A stretch of 64,000 bases of DNA from Stutzerimonas kunmingensis. Lineage in GTDB: Bacteria > Pseudomonadota > Gammaproteobacteria > Pseudomonadales > Pseudomonadaceae. Below, one piece after another: positions 53,691 to 60,850 of the stretch. The stretch lies in assembly GCF_021432085.1 (NCBI RefSeq), contig NZ_CP090366.1, positions 1,488,001 through 1,552,000 on the forward strand, in the 5' to 3' direction. The position numbers and the translations under genes are program-made. The notes below the pieces were generated by a model. That model ran no database searches. It was not told the origin of the DNA and saw nothing but the letters and a program-made list of their open reading frames with translations. Each line of letters opens with the position of its first letter. Within the stretch, counting starts at the first letter, position 1.

Positions 53691-54050
53691 ATGGCACGTT
53701 CGACTATGGAAGTTGCATTTCTCGGCACTCAACGCTTCGACGGTGAAGCGGGCCAGAAGTACATCAAGGTCTTCTACGGCGATGAGCCGGACGGCAAGAC
53801 CGAACACGGCCTGTCGATCATCGGCATGGCAGCAGCGGACGAAGTAGCGGACGAGATCTTCGCAGCCGGCGCCAAGTTCGAGCCGCTGCAACTGGTGCGC
53901 ATCCACTTCGAGATTGCCCGTGGTGGCCAGAACAAGGGCAAGAATCTGGCGCTCCAGCTCGAAGCCGTCCAGACACGCGCAGCTGCCGAAACCCCGCGCA
54001 GCCCAGCTCAACCCCAGGCCAAAGCCGGCGACCCGGCCAAGGCGAACTAA
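53691..54050 (+). CDS. Probable phage ssDNA-binding protein (gene V analogue)
   Basis: The 119-residue protein has a beta-rich N-terminal part (STMEVAFLGTQRFDGEAGQKYIKVFYGDEPDGKTEHGLSIIGM) and an Ala/Pro/Lys-rich disordered tail after residue 95, as is common in ssDNA-binding proteins. Its position before the small coat genes equals PA0720 of Pf4, the helix-destabilising protein. AGAGAGAGGA precedes the ATG, a very strong site consistent with the high dose such a protein needs. The family call rests on size, position and layout, not on a recognised motif. Confidence 0.6.
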   Translation: MARSTMEVAFLGTQRFDGEAGQKYIKVFYGDEPDGKTEHGLSIIGMAAADEVADEIFAAGAKFEPLQLVRIHFEIARGGQNKGKNLALQLEAVQTRAAAETPRSPAQPQAKAGDPAKAN

Positions 54051-54065
54051 CCGGGAGGGGCGGCC

Positions 54066-54245
54066 ATGCTGATCGATGACCGGGTGTACTGCGACTGCTG
54101 CGGAAACGACATGGGCAAGCTCATGGCGCTGCCCGCGCCGCAAAGCGACCTGCTGCCCGACCTCAGCCTGCCGCCCCACTTCGCCGTCTGCCCCGACTGC
54201 GAACCCTCCGAACAAACCGCCGACCTTGAGCAGGCCGGCGAATGA
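54066..54245 (+). CDS. Small zinc-ribbon-like phage protein
   Basis: The 59-residue protein has CDCCGNDM at residues 9-16 and CPDC at 42-45, so two cysteine pairs could bind one zinc ion. CGGGAGGGGCGG lies upstream of the ATG at 54066, and the stop overlaps the next start (ATGA). It corresponds in position to the small hypothetical gene PA0721 of Pf4. Function is unknown; DNA binding is possible. Confidence 0.7.
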   Translation: MLIDDRVYCDCCGNDMGKLMALPAPQSDLLPDLSLPPHFAVCPDCEPSEQTADLEQAGE

Positions 54246-54457
54246 ATTTCCTCGCCTGTGACGGTGACTGGCTGCAAGGCGCTGATGGTTCGCCCATCTG
54301 CTCCGGCTCGCTGGTCGCTCTCACGGTCGAGGAAATGCAAAGCCTCTACGGCTCTGCACTGACCTGGGACCAAGTCTCCGAGCTGCAAGGCGAAGCGATA
54401 GTTCTGTTCGCCACCGTGTTCGGCTTCCTGGTCCTGAAAAAAGCCCTGAAACAGTGA
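54242..54457 (+). CDS. Small phage protein with C-terminal membrane helix (minor coat candidate)
   Basis: The 71-residue protein has a polar N-terminal part with two cysteines (Cys6, Cys20) and one C-terminal transmembrane helix (EAIVLFATVFGFLVLKKALKQ, about 51-71) ending in lysines. This is the layout of inovirus minor coat proteins such as pVII/pIX or Pf PA0722. It is translationally coupled to the upstream gene (ATGA) and 10 bp ahead of the major coat gene. Confidence 0.7.
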   Translation: MNFLACDGDWLQGADGSPICSGSLVALTVEEMQSLYGSALTWDQVSELQGEAIVLFATVFGFLVLKKALKQ

Positions 54458-54467
54458 GGTATCACCC

Positions 54468-54677
54468 ATGCAACTGAACAAGCACTTCATCAAGAAAATC
54501 GGCCTCGGCGCTGCCGTTGCTCTCTCGGCTGCTGCCGGCTCCGTCTACGCGGCAGTTCCGGCCGAAGCCACCGAAGCCCTCGACACCGCGGGCACCGACG
54601 TCGGCACCATCGGCTGGGCCGTCTTCGCCGTGATCATCGCCGCGATGGCGTTCAAGTACATGCGCCGCGCCCTGTAA
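54468..54677 (+). CDS. coaB: Inovirus major coat protein (pVIII analogue)
   Basis: The 69-residue precursor has a signal peptide of about 28 residues (KKIGLGAAVALSAAAGSVYA ending in the VYA site) and a mature chain of about 41 residues. The mature chain has an acidic N-terminus (AVPAEATEALDTAGTD), a transmembrane helix (VGTIGWAVFAVIIAAMAFKYM) and a basic C-terminus (RRAL) that contacts DNA. Size and charge layout are those of Ff and Pf major coat proteins. GAGGTATCACCC precedes the ATG. A terminator follows directly, as in other filamentous phages. Confidence 0.93.
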   Translation: MQLNKHFIKKIGLGAAVALSAAAGSVYAAVPAEATEALDTAGTDVGTIGWAVFAVIIAAMAFKYMRRAL

Positions 54678-54712
54678 CCGGGGTTTTGCGCACTGCATGT
54701 GCCGAAGCAAGC

Positions 54713-54736
54713 AAACCCCGCTCCGGCGGGGTTTTC
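54713..54736 (+). terminator. Rho-independent terminator after the major coat gene
   Basis: AAACCCCG (54713-54720) and CGGGGTTTT (54727-54735) form a stem with a 6-nt loop and a T-run. Filamentous phages typically have a terminator here, making the coat transcript most abundant. Confidence 0.88.
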
Positions 54737-54753
54737 TCTTCCAGGGAAACGCC

Positions 54754-54825
54754 ATGAGCTACGAACTGTACGTCCTGATCCTCACCACCCTGGCGTTCTA
54801 TCTCGTGTTTTTTGGGCGGGTGTAG
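54754..54825 (+). CDS. 23-residue hydrophobic microprotein (candidate pVII/pIX-like coat protein)
   Basis: The ATG at 54754 opens MSYELYVLILTTLAFYLVFF followed by GRV and a TAG at 54823. AGGGAAAC lies 5 bp upstream. The peptide is one membrane-spanning helix. Filamentous phages encode 30-35-residue hydrophobic tip proteins that are routinely missed in annotation. It lies between the terminator and the adsorption-protein gene, 2 bp before the latter's start. Confidence 0.5.
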   Translation: MSYELYVLILTTLAFYLVFFGRV

Positions 54826-54827
54826 AT

Positions 54828-56183
54828 ATGGACGATATCCAAGGGCGCACGTATGGGCATCTTCTCGCGCTGTTCCTGCTGGTAGTTTCGGCCGGCTTCT
54901 ACTCTGATCGGTCGGTCGCTCAAACATCCGGCTTTCGGCATTCAACCACCGCCGAAGGCTCGACCTGCTACGCCACTCGGGAGCAGGCCTGTAATGCCTA
55001 TGCAAACCCGCCTGTGGTTTCCGGTGGAAAAACCTACAGCTACTGGTCCGGCGGCAATACCGGCTTCTGCAAATGGAAAGAGAAGCCGCTTGATTACGCC
55101 TTTTCCAATCCCGAAGTAAGTTTCGGCACTGTTACCACGTGTGTGATTCCCGAAGCCAACCAATGCGAAGCCACCATCGGCCAGGTCGTTACCCACGAAC
55201 ACAAGATGAAAGAAGCGGTTGGCCAGCCGGTGATCGATCCGCCGGGCTCGGTCTGCGCCAATAGCTGCCAGTACGCCTTCGGCTTCACGCCTGCCAGCAA
55301 CGTCTACGTCTACAGCAGCGGCGACCCTTCCGGGGTCTTTGGCGTTTACAGCTATACCGGCAACGGCATCGAATGCAACGAAGACACCCGCAAGCAACCG
55401 GGCAACCCGGGCCAGCAGACCGACCCTGACGAAACCCCAACGCCCGATCCTGATAACCAATGCCCGGACGGCTACGCCTGGAACGGCACCTTTTGCAGCA
55501 AGGAACCGCCCCCGCCATGTGATCCCGAAGTCGAGGTCGGTGGCTGTGACGACACCGAGAACCCCGACCCTGATGATCCCGGCGATGGTGATGACGGCGA
55601 CGGGGACGGTGATAGCGACGGTGATGGGGATGGGGATGGCGAAGGAGACGGCAGTGGCGATGGCTCCGGTGATGGGTCTGGAGACGGCTCGGGTGACGGT
55701 GACGGCGACGGATCGGGCGAAGACGATGGCGAGGCCGAGTGCGACCCGGCCAAGGACCCAAACAAGTGCGGTAAGCCCAGCGTAGAGGGTGAAGCCTGTA
55801 ACGCCGAGATCAAGTGCACGGGCGATGCCGTGCAGTGCGCGATCCTCCGCCAGCAAAAGGAATTGCGCTGCCACGCCGAAGAACAGGCCGACTTCGAGAA
55901 ACACGAATCCGCCATCGAAGCCGCTGTGCAGGGCGACAAGTTCAAGCTCGACGAAGGTGGCAGCGAGATCGAACTGCCGACCTTCGTCAACCAGGGCACC
56001 CGCTTCCTTCCGGCCAGCTGTCCCGCTGCGGAAACCTTCAGCCTGCGTACCAGTGGCGGGCGTTCCTTCGAAATCAGCTACGAACCGCTATGCCGCGCCG
56101 CCAATGACCTGAGCGGTCTGTTCGTGGCTGTCGCTACCGTCCTGCCAGCCCTGTACGTGGGCCGCTCCGTAGGAGGTCAGTAA
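54828..56183 (+). CDS. coaA: Inovirus adsorption/attachment protein (pIII analogue)
   Basis: The 451-residue protein has a signal-like N-terminus (LLALFLLVVSAGFYSDRSVAQ, about residues 12-32), a Cys-rich N-terminal receptor-binding part (TCYATREQACNAY, FCKWKEKP, NQCEATIG, VCANSCQYAF), a middle linker of Asp/Gly/Ser repeats (about 245-305), and a C-terminal domain ending in a transmembrane anchor (LSGLFVAVATVLPALYVG). This N1/N2-linker-C-anchor architecture is that of pIII, which binds the host pilus and releases virions. The Asp-Gly repeats could bind calcium. The frame opens earlier, but the ATG at 54828 starts the signal sequence. Confidence 0.88.
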   Translation: MDDIQGRTYGHLLALFLLVVSAGFYSDRSVAQTSGFRHSTTAEGSTCYATREQACNAYANPPVVSGGKTYSYWSGGNTGFCKWKEKPLDYAFSNPEVSFGTVTTCVIPEANQCEATIGQVVTHEHKMKEAVGQPVIDPPGSVCANSCQYAFGFTPASNVYVYSSGDPSGVFGVYSYTGNGIECNEDTRKQPGNPGQQTDPDETPTPDPDNQCPDGYAWNGTFCSKEPPPPCDPEVEVGGCDDTENPDPDDPGDGDDGDGDGDSDGDGDGDGEGDGSGDGSGDGSGDGSGDGDGDGSGEDDGEAECDPAKDPNKCGKPSVEGEACNAEIKCTGDAVQCAILRQQKELRCHAEEQADFEKHESAIEAAVQGDKFKLDEGGSEIELPTFVNQGTRFLPASCPAAETFSLRTSGGRSFEISYEPLCRAANDLSGLFVAVATVLPALYVGRSVGGQ

Positions 56184-56509
56184 TGCAGTTTCTCTTCATC
56201 GTGCAGATGCTCGTCATCATCCTCGGCCCACTGGTGAAGATGGTGCTGAAGATCCTCGGCTTCGGCTTCGTCACCTATGTTGGCTTCAACATGATCATCG
56301 GCCAAGCCCAGGACTATCTGTTCGGGTTGATGGGTGATGTCGGCCCGGTGATCCAGGGGATTCTCGGGCTGGCCAAGTTCGATGTGGTGGTGAATCTGTA
56401 TTTCGCCGCGATCTCGACGCGCTTCATGCTCGCCGGGATCGACAAGGCCACCGACCGTCGCCGCAATCAGGTCTGGCGCAAGCCGGGCGGCACCTCCATC
56501 GACGCATAA
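56183..56509 (+). CDS. DUF2523 family inovirus membrane protein (pVI analogue)
   Basis: The 108-residue protein has at least two hydrophobic segments (FLFIVQMLVIILGPLVKMVLKILGFGFVTYVGFNMII and VVVNLYFAAISTRFMLAGI) and a basic C-terminus (RRRNQVWRKPGG). DUF2523 proteins occur between pIII and Zot genes in Pf-like phages (PA0725) and probably serve as the pVI tip protein. Its start overlaps the coaA stop by 1 bp (TAATG). Confidence 0.87.
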   Translation: MQFLFIVQMLVIILGPLVKMVLKILGFGFVTYVGFNMIIGQAQDYLFGLMGDVGPVIQGILGLAKFDVVVNLYFAAISTRFMLAGIDKATDRRRNQVWRKPGGTSIDA

Positions 56510-56521
56510 GGAGGCGCCATC

Positions 56522-57700
56522 ATGCTCGTTATCCGTACCGGCAAGCCCGGCCATGGCAAGACCCTGAATACCATCCGTGAGGTGGACCAGAAGGCCCACG
56601 CCGAAGGCCGGGTCGTCTACTACCACAACATCAACGGCCTCAAGCCCGATCAGCTGCAAGCGCAGTGGTTCGAGTTCGAAGACCCCGAGAAGTGGTTCGA
56701 GCTGCCCAACGACTCGATCATCGTCGTCGACGAAGCGCAGGGCTGGTTCGGCTCACGCGATCCACGGGCGCGGCCACCGGAGCACATCACCCGCTTCGAG
56801 ACCATGCGCCACCAGGGCCACGAAGTGCACCTCGTCACCCAGGACCCGCGCTATCTCGATGTGCACCTGCGTCGGCTGTGCAACACGCACATCCACTATT
56901 GGCGCGTCTTCAAGTCCGCCCAGCTGCTGCGCTTCGAGTCGGAAGTGGTGGTGGAAAAGGTCGAGCTGAAGACCAGCTTCAAGGATGCCGACAAGAAATC
57001 GCTGCGCCTAGATAAGCGCTACTTCGGCGCCTACACCAGCAGCAACGCCAAGCACCACTTCCAGGCCAAGGTGCCGACCAAGTTCATCCTGGCCATCTGC
57101 GTGCTGATCGGTGCGGGCATCCTCGTCTATCGCGCCTATGAGCGTTACAACGCCGAGAAAGTCGCGCTCGAAGCCACCAGCAGCGCGCCGGCCGGGAGCA
57201 TGGTCGATCAGGTAAGGGATACGGTCGGAGCGTTCATCCGGCCAAGCGCCTCCGACGCCGAACAGGCCGCACCGCTCACCGTCGAGCAGTACCTGGGCAG
57301 GCGAGTGCCGAGGGTGCAGGACCTGCCAGCATCAGCGCCTGTGTATGACGGCCTGACCGGCCCGCGAACCTTCCCCAAGCCCGTATGCATCGCCACCACC
57401 GACCGCGATCTGATCGCCCGCAACTACAAGCGCATGCAGGTTGGTGACAGCGATGAAGGGCTGACGGGGTGTCGGTGCAACACCCAGCAAGGCACGCGGC
57501 TGGAAGTGTCGTTCGGCTTCTGCATGTCGGTCGTGCAGAACGGCTACTTCGACGACACCAAGCCCGACCGAGGCTCTCCGCAAGACCAGCGCAATCAGCA
57601 GCCACCACCTTCCACATCGCCGGCCTATCAACCGAGCCAGCAGCAAGCCGGAACCACCGTCACGCGGGTGCCCTATGAGAAAGGCCGTTTCCTGTGGTGA
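56522..57700 (+). CDS. zot: Zot-domain assembly ATPase (pI analogue)
   Basis: The 392-residue protein begins with a Walker A motif (RTGKPGHGKT, residues 5-14) and has a Walker B SIIVVDEAQGWF near residue 65-76. A transmembrane helix follows at about 187-205 (KFILAICVLIGAGILVY), then a periplasmic domain with a Pro/Gln-rich tail. Zot/pI drives extrusion of the single-stranded DNA virion through the envelope. AAGGAGG precedes the ATG. It is the last gene of the coat-assembly unit. Confidence 0.95.
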   Translation: MLVIRTGKPGHGKTLNTIREVDQKAHAEGRVVYYHNINGLKPDQLQAQWFEFEDPEKWFELPNDSIIVVDEAQGWFGSRDPRARPPEHITRFETMRHQGHEVHLVTQDPRYLDVHLRRLCNTHIHYWRVFKSAQLLRFESEVVVEKVELKTSFKDADKKSLRLDKRYFGAYTSSNAKHHFQAKVPTKFILAICVLIGAGILVYRAYERYNAEKVALEATSSAPAGSMVDQVRDTVGAFIRPSASDAEQAAPLTVEQYLGRRVPRVQDLPASAPVYDGLTGPRTFPKPVCIATTDRDLIARNYKRMQVGDSDEGLTGCRCNTQQGTRLEVSFGFCMSVVQNGYFDDTKPDRGSPQDQRNQQPPPSTSPAYQPSQQQAGTTVTRVPYEKGRFLW

Positions 57701-57704
57701 TGAC

Positions 57705-57780
57705 CGTCAGCGCGCGTGCGCTCCGCGCTCTTTGCACGCGCGGCGAGGCACGAGCCGGCGTGCAAACGCGCGCGCTGACG
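57705..57780. promoter_or_regulatory. Nested hairpin, candidate phage origin or packaging signal
   Basis: The outer arms CGTCAGCGCGCG (57705-57716) and CGCGCGCTGACG (57769-57780) are perfectly complementary. Inside, TTTGCACGC (57731-57739) pairs with GCGTGCAAA (57758-57766) and CGGC (57741-57744) with GCCG (57754-57757), leaving a 9-nt loop. It lies between zot and rep, where inoviruses keep strand origins and packaging hairpins. Confidence 0.65.
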
Positions 57781-57847
57781 TCCCTGTAACACGTCAGATA
57801 AACCCAACTGAACAGTGTCAATTCGTTGCAATTTGGAGCAGAAGAAG

Positions 57848-58978
57848 ATGAGCGTTAAAGACCAAATTCGTGTTGATCAGAACTTTCAGGAAACCCCAAC
57901 CGGGCGACTGTTCTTCGATAGCCATTCGGCCAAGCTGACCGACCTGTCGGGTGTTCGCTTGCTGCGTTGCGGCGTCGATACGGTTCGTCAGCTGTACCGC
58001 GGACTGATCCGTCCCGAGATCATGGCGCTATTCGAGAAACCGGGCGTCATGGTCGAGTTCGCCGGGGAGTTCTGGCACGCCGGACGGGTAGGGCGGGACT
58101 CGGGCTACCAGTACAAGCTCCAGAATGCTGACCTCGGGTTCATCCTGCTCATCAAGAACTTCAACGCCAAGCTCGAGAACATCGGCCCACATCTGAAAAT
58201 CGAGGTGTCACCGCACGCGATCGACGCGCTGTCGCCTGAGCGCTTGCAAGAGCGGATGGACTACTACGCCGCAGCCGTAATGACACACCGCGAACGCAAC
58301 CGGTGCGCTGTCCATCTGGCGTTGGATCTCCAGGGCTGGAAGCCTCCGGTGGATCTGGTGGCACGCCTGCACTGTCGTGCGCGGACGCACCGGGATATCT
58401 CGGGGATCAACGAGATCAACTGGGCGACCAAGTCCAGCGTCTACGGTCGGGGCGAAACGTCCATGTTCGGCTCAGCCGGTGGCGTCCAGCTGTGTATCTA
58501 CAACAAGACAGAACAGGCCCGCGCGACGGATAAGCTCGACTTCTGGGAAAGCGTCTGGCGTCGTCGGGATTCGTTCGATTCCGCCGATCCTGACAACTAC
58601 GATCCTGAGGCGGACGTTTGGCGGGTCGAGCTGCGCTATCACCATTCGGTCATCCAGCAGTTCGCCAGCGGGTCGATCAGTGCCAAGACCGGCGAGGCCA
58701 TTGAAACGGATTCGTTTGCAGCGTTCTCCGCCCACTTGGACGGCCTGTGGCGCTACGGGCTGTGCCAGTTCAAGTTGCTGCATCGCCCTGGGCAGTACGA
58801 GCCGATCTGGACGCTGATGCGTGATGACGTGCGGGTCGATGTGGCTGTCGACTCCCTGGTCGATGAAACGGAATACAAGCGCTACTACAAGACGTCACGG
58901 GGCTTCTCGGGCAAGAACGTGGAGCTGTTCCTGCTAAAACTTCGTAAGCCTGCTGGCACGGGAGCGAGTGGGCGCTAA
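57848..58978 (+). CDS. Inovirus replication initiation protein
   Basis: The 376-residue protein matches the Pf-type replication protein in position and size (PA0727): after Zot, before the integrase. The visible segment RCAVHLALDLQGWKPPVDLVARLHCRAR and the later VWRVELRYHHSVIQQF resemble the phage X/CRI replication families. It should nick or recognise the double-strand origin to start rolling-circle replication. I do not see an unambiguous HUH motif, so the family call rests on context. The ATG at 57848 follows TTGGAGCAG. Confidence 0.78.
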   Translation: MSVKDQIRVDQNFQETPTGRLFFDSHSAKLTDLSGVRLLRCGVDTVRQLYRGLIRPEIMALFEKPGVMVEFAGEFWHAGRVGRDSGYQYKLQNADLGFILLIKNFNAKLENIGPHLKIEVSPHAIDALSPERLQERMDYYAAAVMTHRERNRCAVHLALDLQGWKPPVDLVARLHCRARTHRDISGINEINWATKSSVYGRGETSMFGSAGGVQLCIYNKTEQARATDKLDFWESVWRRRDSFDSADPDNYDPEADVWRVELRYHHSVIQQFASGSISAKTGEAIETDSFAAFSAHLDGLWRYGLCQFKLLHRPGQYEPIWTLMRDDVRVDVAVDSLVDETEYKRYYKTSRGFSGKNVELFLLKLRKPAGTGASGR

Positions 58979-59126
58979 AACCGCATTTGATCGACTGAAG
59001 GAATGGGAATGCTGGCCGGTCATTCGTGACCACTACGCCGCCAAGGACATGAGTGAGCGTGATCTGTACAAGCACATCAAGACGTTGCTTCAAGAACGCC
59101 ACGTTCGATGGGGCAGAGCGGTCTGA
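58968..59126 (+). CDS. 52-residue basic protein between rep and integrase
   Basis: A GTG at 58968 opens a frame reading AKTAFDRLKEWECWPVIRDH and on to a TGA at 59124, overlapping the end of rep by 11 bp. The TGATG at its end is the integrase start, which implies translational coupling. The peptide is helical and charged with no known motif. The coding call rests on the overlaps and the fully open frame. Confidence 0.5.
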   Translation: MGAKTAFDRLKEWECWPVIRDHYAAKDMSERDLYKHIKTLLQERHVRWGRAV

Positions 59127-60133
59127 TGGCGATCCAGCAGCTCCCTGACGGTCGCTGGCGGGTCGACGTTGAGCCGGTCAAAGGCAAGCGCTTCCGCAAG
59201 ACGCTGAAGACCAAGGCCGAGGCAATGCGCTTCGAGGCGACCTGTCGAGCCAAGTGCAGCGAATCCAACGATTGGGCACCGCGGCCAAAGGACAAGCGCA
59301 GGCTGTCAGAGCTGGTCGAGCTGTGGTTCGATCTCCACGGCGTCTCGCTCTCCGATGGCGTTCGACGTGTGGCGATCCTGCGGGCGTGTGCAAAGGCGAT
59401 GGGTGATCCGATAGCTCGTATGGTTGATGGCGCAAAGATCGCCGCCACACGCGCGCGTTGGATGTCAGCAGGCGTCACCGGCAAGACAGCGAACAATCGC
59501 CTCGGCTACCCGAAAGCGGTTTACAACGAGCTGCACAAACTCGATGTGATCGACTATCCCTGTCCGTTCACCCGTATTCGCCCGGTTCGGCTGCAAGAGC
59601 GCCCCTTGGCCTACCTGACCAAGCCGCAGATCTCCGAGCTGCTCGATGCACTCCAGGCGCGGACCACGTCTCCACATCCGGCGATGGTGGCGCGGATCTG
59701 TCTGGCTACCGGGGCGAGGTGGGGTGAGGCTCAAGCGCTTCGGCCGGAGCGGATTCGAGGCAACGCCCTGGTGTTTGCCAATACCAAGTCGAAGCGGGTG
59801 CGGATGGTCCCGGTAACGCCCGAGCTGGTGGCGGCGATCAAGAAGCACTGGCAAACCTACGGGCCGTTCACCAACTGCATTGGCGTGTTTCGGCTGGTCC
59901 TGCTCTCGACCTCGATCAAGCCACCACGCGGACAGGCAAGCCACATCCTGCGCCACACGTTCGCAGCTCACTTCATCATGGGCGGTGGGCATATCGTGAC
60001 GCTGAAAGAGATCCTGGGGCATGCGTCGCTGAACATGACGATGAGGTATGCACACCTCGCGCCTGAACATTTGCATGATGCGATCAGGTTGGGGCCGTTG
60101 GCGGGCATCACGTTACCGCTCGCCAGCCAGTAA
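59126..60133 (+). CDS. Prophage tyrosine integrase
   Basis: The 335-residue tyrosine recombinase has the complete catalytic set: Arg198 (ATGARWGE), His273 and Arg276 (HILRHTF), His299 (LGHAS) and nucleophile Tyr308 (MRYAH). The N-terminal arm-binding part (MAIQQLPDGRWRVDVEPVKGKRFRKTLKTKAEA) is of the Pf/lambda kind. It should insert the phage into the 3' end of tRNA-Gly, whose copies flank the element. The ATG at 59126 overlaps the stop of the preceding small ORF (TGATG). Position equals Pf4 PA0728. Confidence 0.94.
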   Translation: MAIQQLPDGRWRVDVEPVKGKRFRKTLKTKAEAMRFEATCRAKCSESNDWAPRPKDKRRLSELVELWFDLHGVSLSDGVRRVAILRACAKAMGDPIARMVDGAKIAATRARWMSAGVTGKTANNRLGYPKAVYNELHKLDVIDYPCPFTRIRPVRLQERPLAYLTKPQISELLDALQARTTSPHPAMVARICLATGARWGEAQALRPERIRGNALVFANTKSKRVRMVPVTPELVAAIKKHWQTYGPFTNCIGVFRLVLLSTSIKPPRGQASHILRHTFAAHFIMGGGHIVTLKEILGHASLNMTMRYAHLAPEHLHDAIRLGPLAGITLPLASQ

Positions 60134-60177
60134 TCGAATCAATTGAAGGAGGTGCGCCACTGGCGTACTATTCGCTT

Positions 60178-60492
60178 ATGATCTTTATCGAGACACCGAT
60201 CTTCTCCAAGCGTCTGCGGGAGCTGCTTAGCGATGACAGCTATGCGGAGTTTCAGCGGCAACTGGCCGACCGGCCGGACATGGGCGATGTGATTGAAGGT
60301 ACTGGCGGCATTCGCAAGGTTCGCGTTGCGTCTGGTGGTCACGGCAAGCGAGGCGGGTCCAGGGTCATTTACTACCACTTCACGGCGGCTTCGCAGATCG
60401 CATTACTGCTGATCTATCCGAAGAACGAGAAGGACGACCTGACGGCAGACGAGCGCAAGGTGCTCAAGCAAATCATCGAACGGTGGAGGTAA
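60178..60492 (+). CDS. RelE/HigB-type toxin
   Basis: The 104-residue protein shows the RelE-like fold of COG4737 toxins: FSKRLRELLSDDSYAEFQRQLADRPDMGDVIEGTGGIRKVRVASGGHGKRGGSRVIYYHF and YPKNEKDDLTADERKVLKQI. Such toxins cleave mRNA on the ribosome. The toxin gene precedes its antitoxin, as in higBA. It lies just after the integrase, the position of the Pf4 toxin-antitoxin pair. AAGGAGG lies upstream. Confidence 0.9.
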   Translation: MIFIETPIFSKRLRELLSDDSYAEFQRQLADRPDMGDVIEGTGGIRKVRVASGGHGKRGGSRVIYYHFTAASQIALLLIYPKNEKDDLTADERKVLKQIIERWR

Positions 60493-60497
60493 TCACC

Positions 60498-60788
60498 ATG
60501 AGCAAATTCTTCGAAGACCTTCTGGAAAGCGTCCAGCAGATGGACGAGATTCACCGTGGCGAACGTCAGCCCTCGCGGGAATTCGTCGTTGACTCGCTGC
60601 AGGTGAAAGAGATCCGCAAGGCGACCGGGCTGACCCAGGCCAAATTCGCAGCGATGATCGACGTTCAACTGGGTACGCTGCGTAACTGGGAACAAGGCCG
60701 ACGCGAACCGACCGGACCAGCAAAGGCCCTGCTGCGCGCCATCCATAACGATCCGAAGCACGTCATCCAGGCGCTATCGTCCGTCTGA
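60498..60788 (+). CDS. HigA-type HTH antitoxin
   Basis: The 96-residue protein has a C-terminal XRE-type HTH (QVKEIRKATGLTQAKFAAMIDVQLGTLRNWEQGRREPTGPAKALL) and an N-terminal toxin-binding part. It should neutralise the upstream RelE/HigB-type toxin and repress the pair's promoter. GGTGGAGGT, overlapping the toxin's last codons, is its ribosome site. Confidence 0.92.
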   Translation: MSKFFEDLLESVQQMDEIHRGERQPSREFVVDSLQVKEIRKATGLTQAKFAAMIDVQLGTLRNWEQGRREPTGPAKALLRAIHNDPKHVIQALSSV

Positions 60789-60850
60789 TCACCGCCTAGT
60801 CGATTAGACGCTAGCTACGGAAATTCCACACTTTGGGCAAGAACGCTGAC

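Noticed and set aside
55560..55740. Tandem short repeats considered as a CRISPR-like or minisatellite array
   Set aside because: They are codon repeats for an Asp/Gly/Ser linker in frame, with no spacers; interesting only as a protein linker.
54942..55904. 320-codon minus-strand ORF opposite the pIII-like gene
   Set aside because: Generated by the Asp/Gly repeat on the other strand (Ile/Val/Ala repeats); no independent signals.
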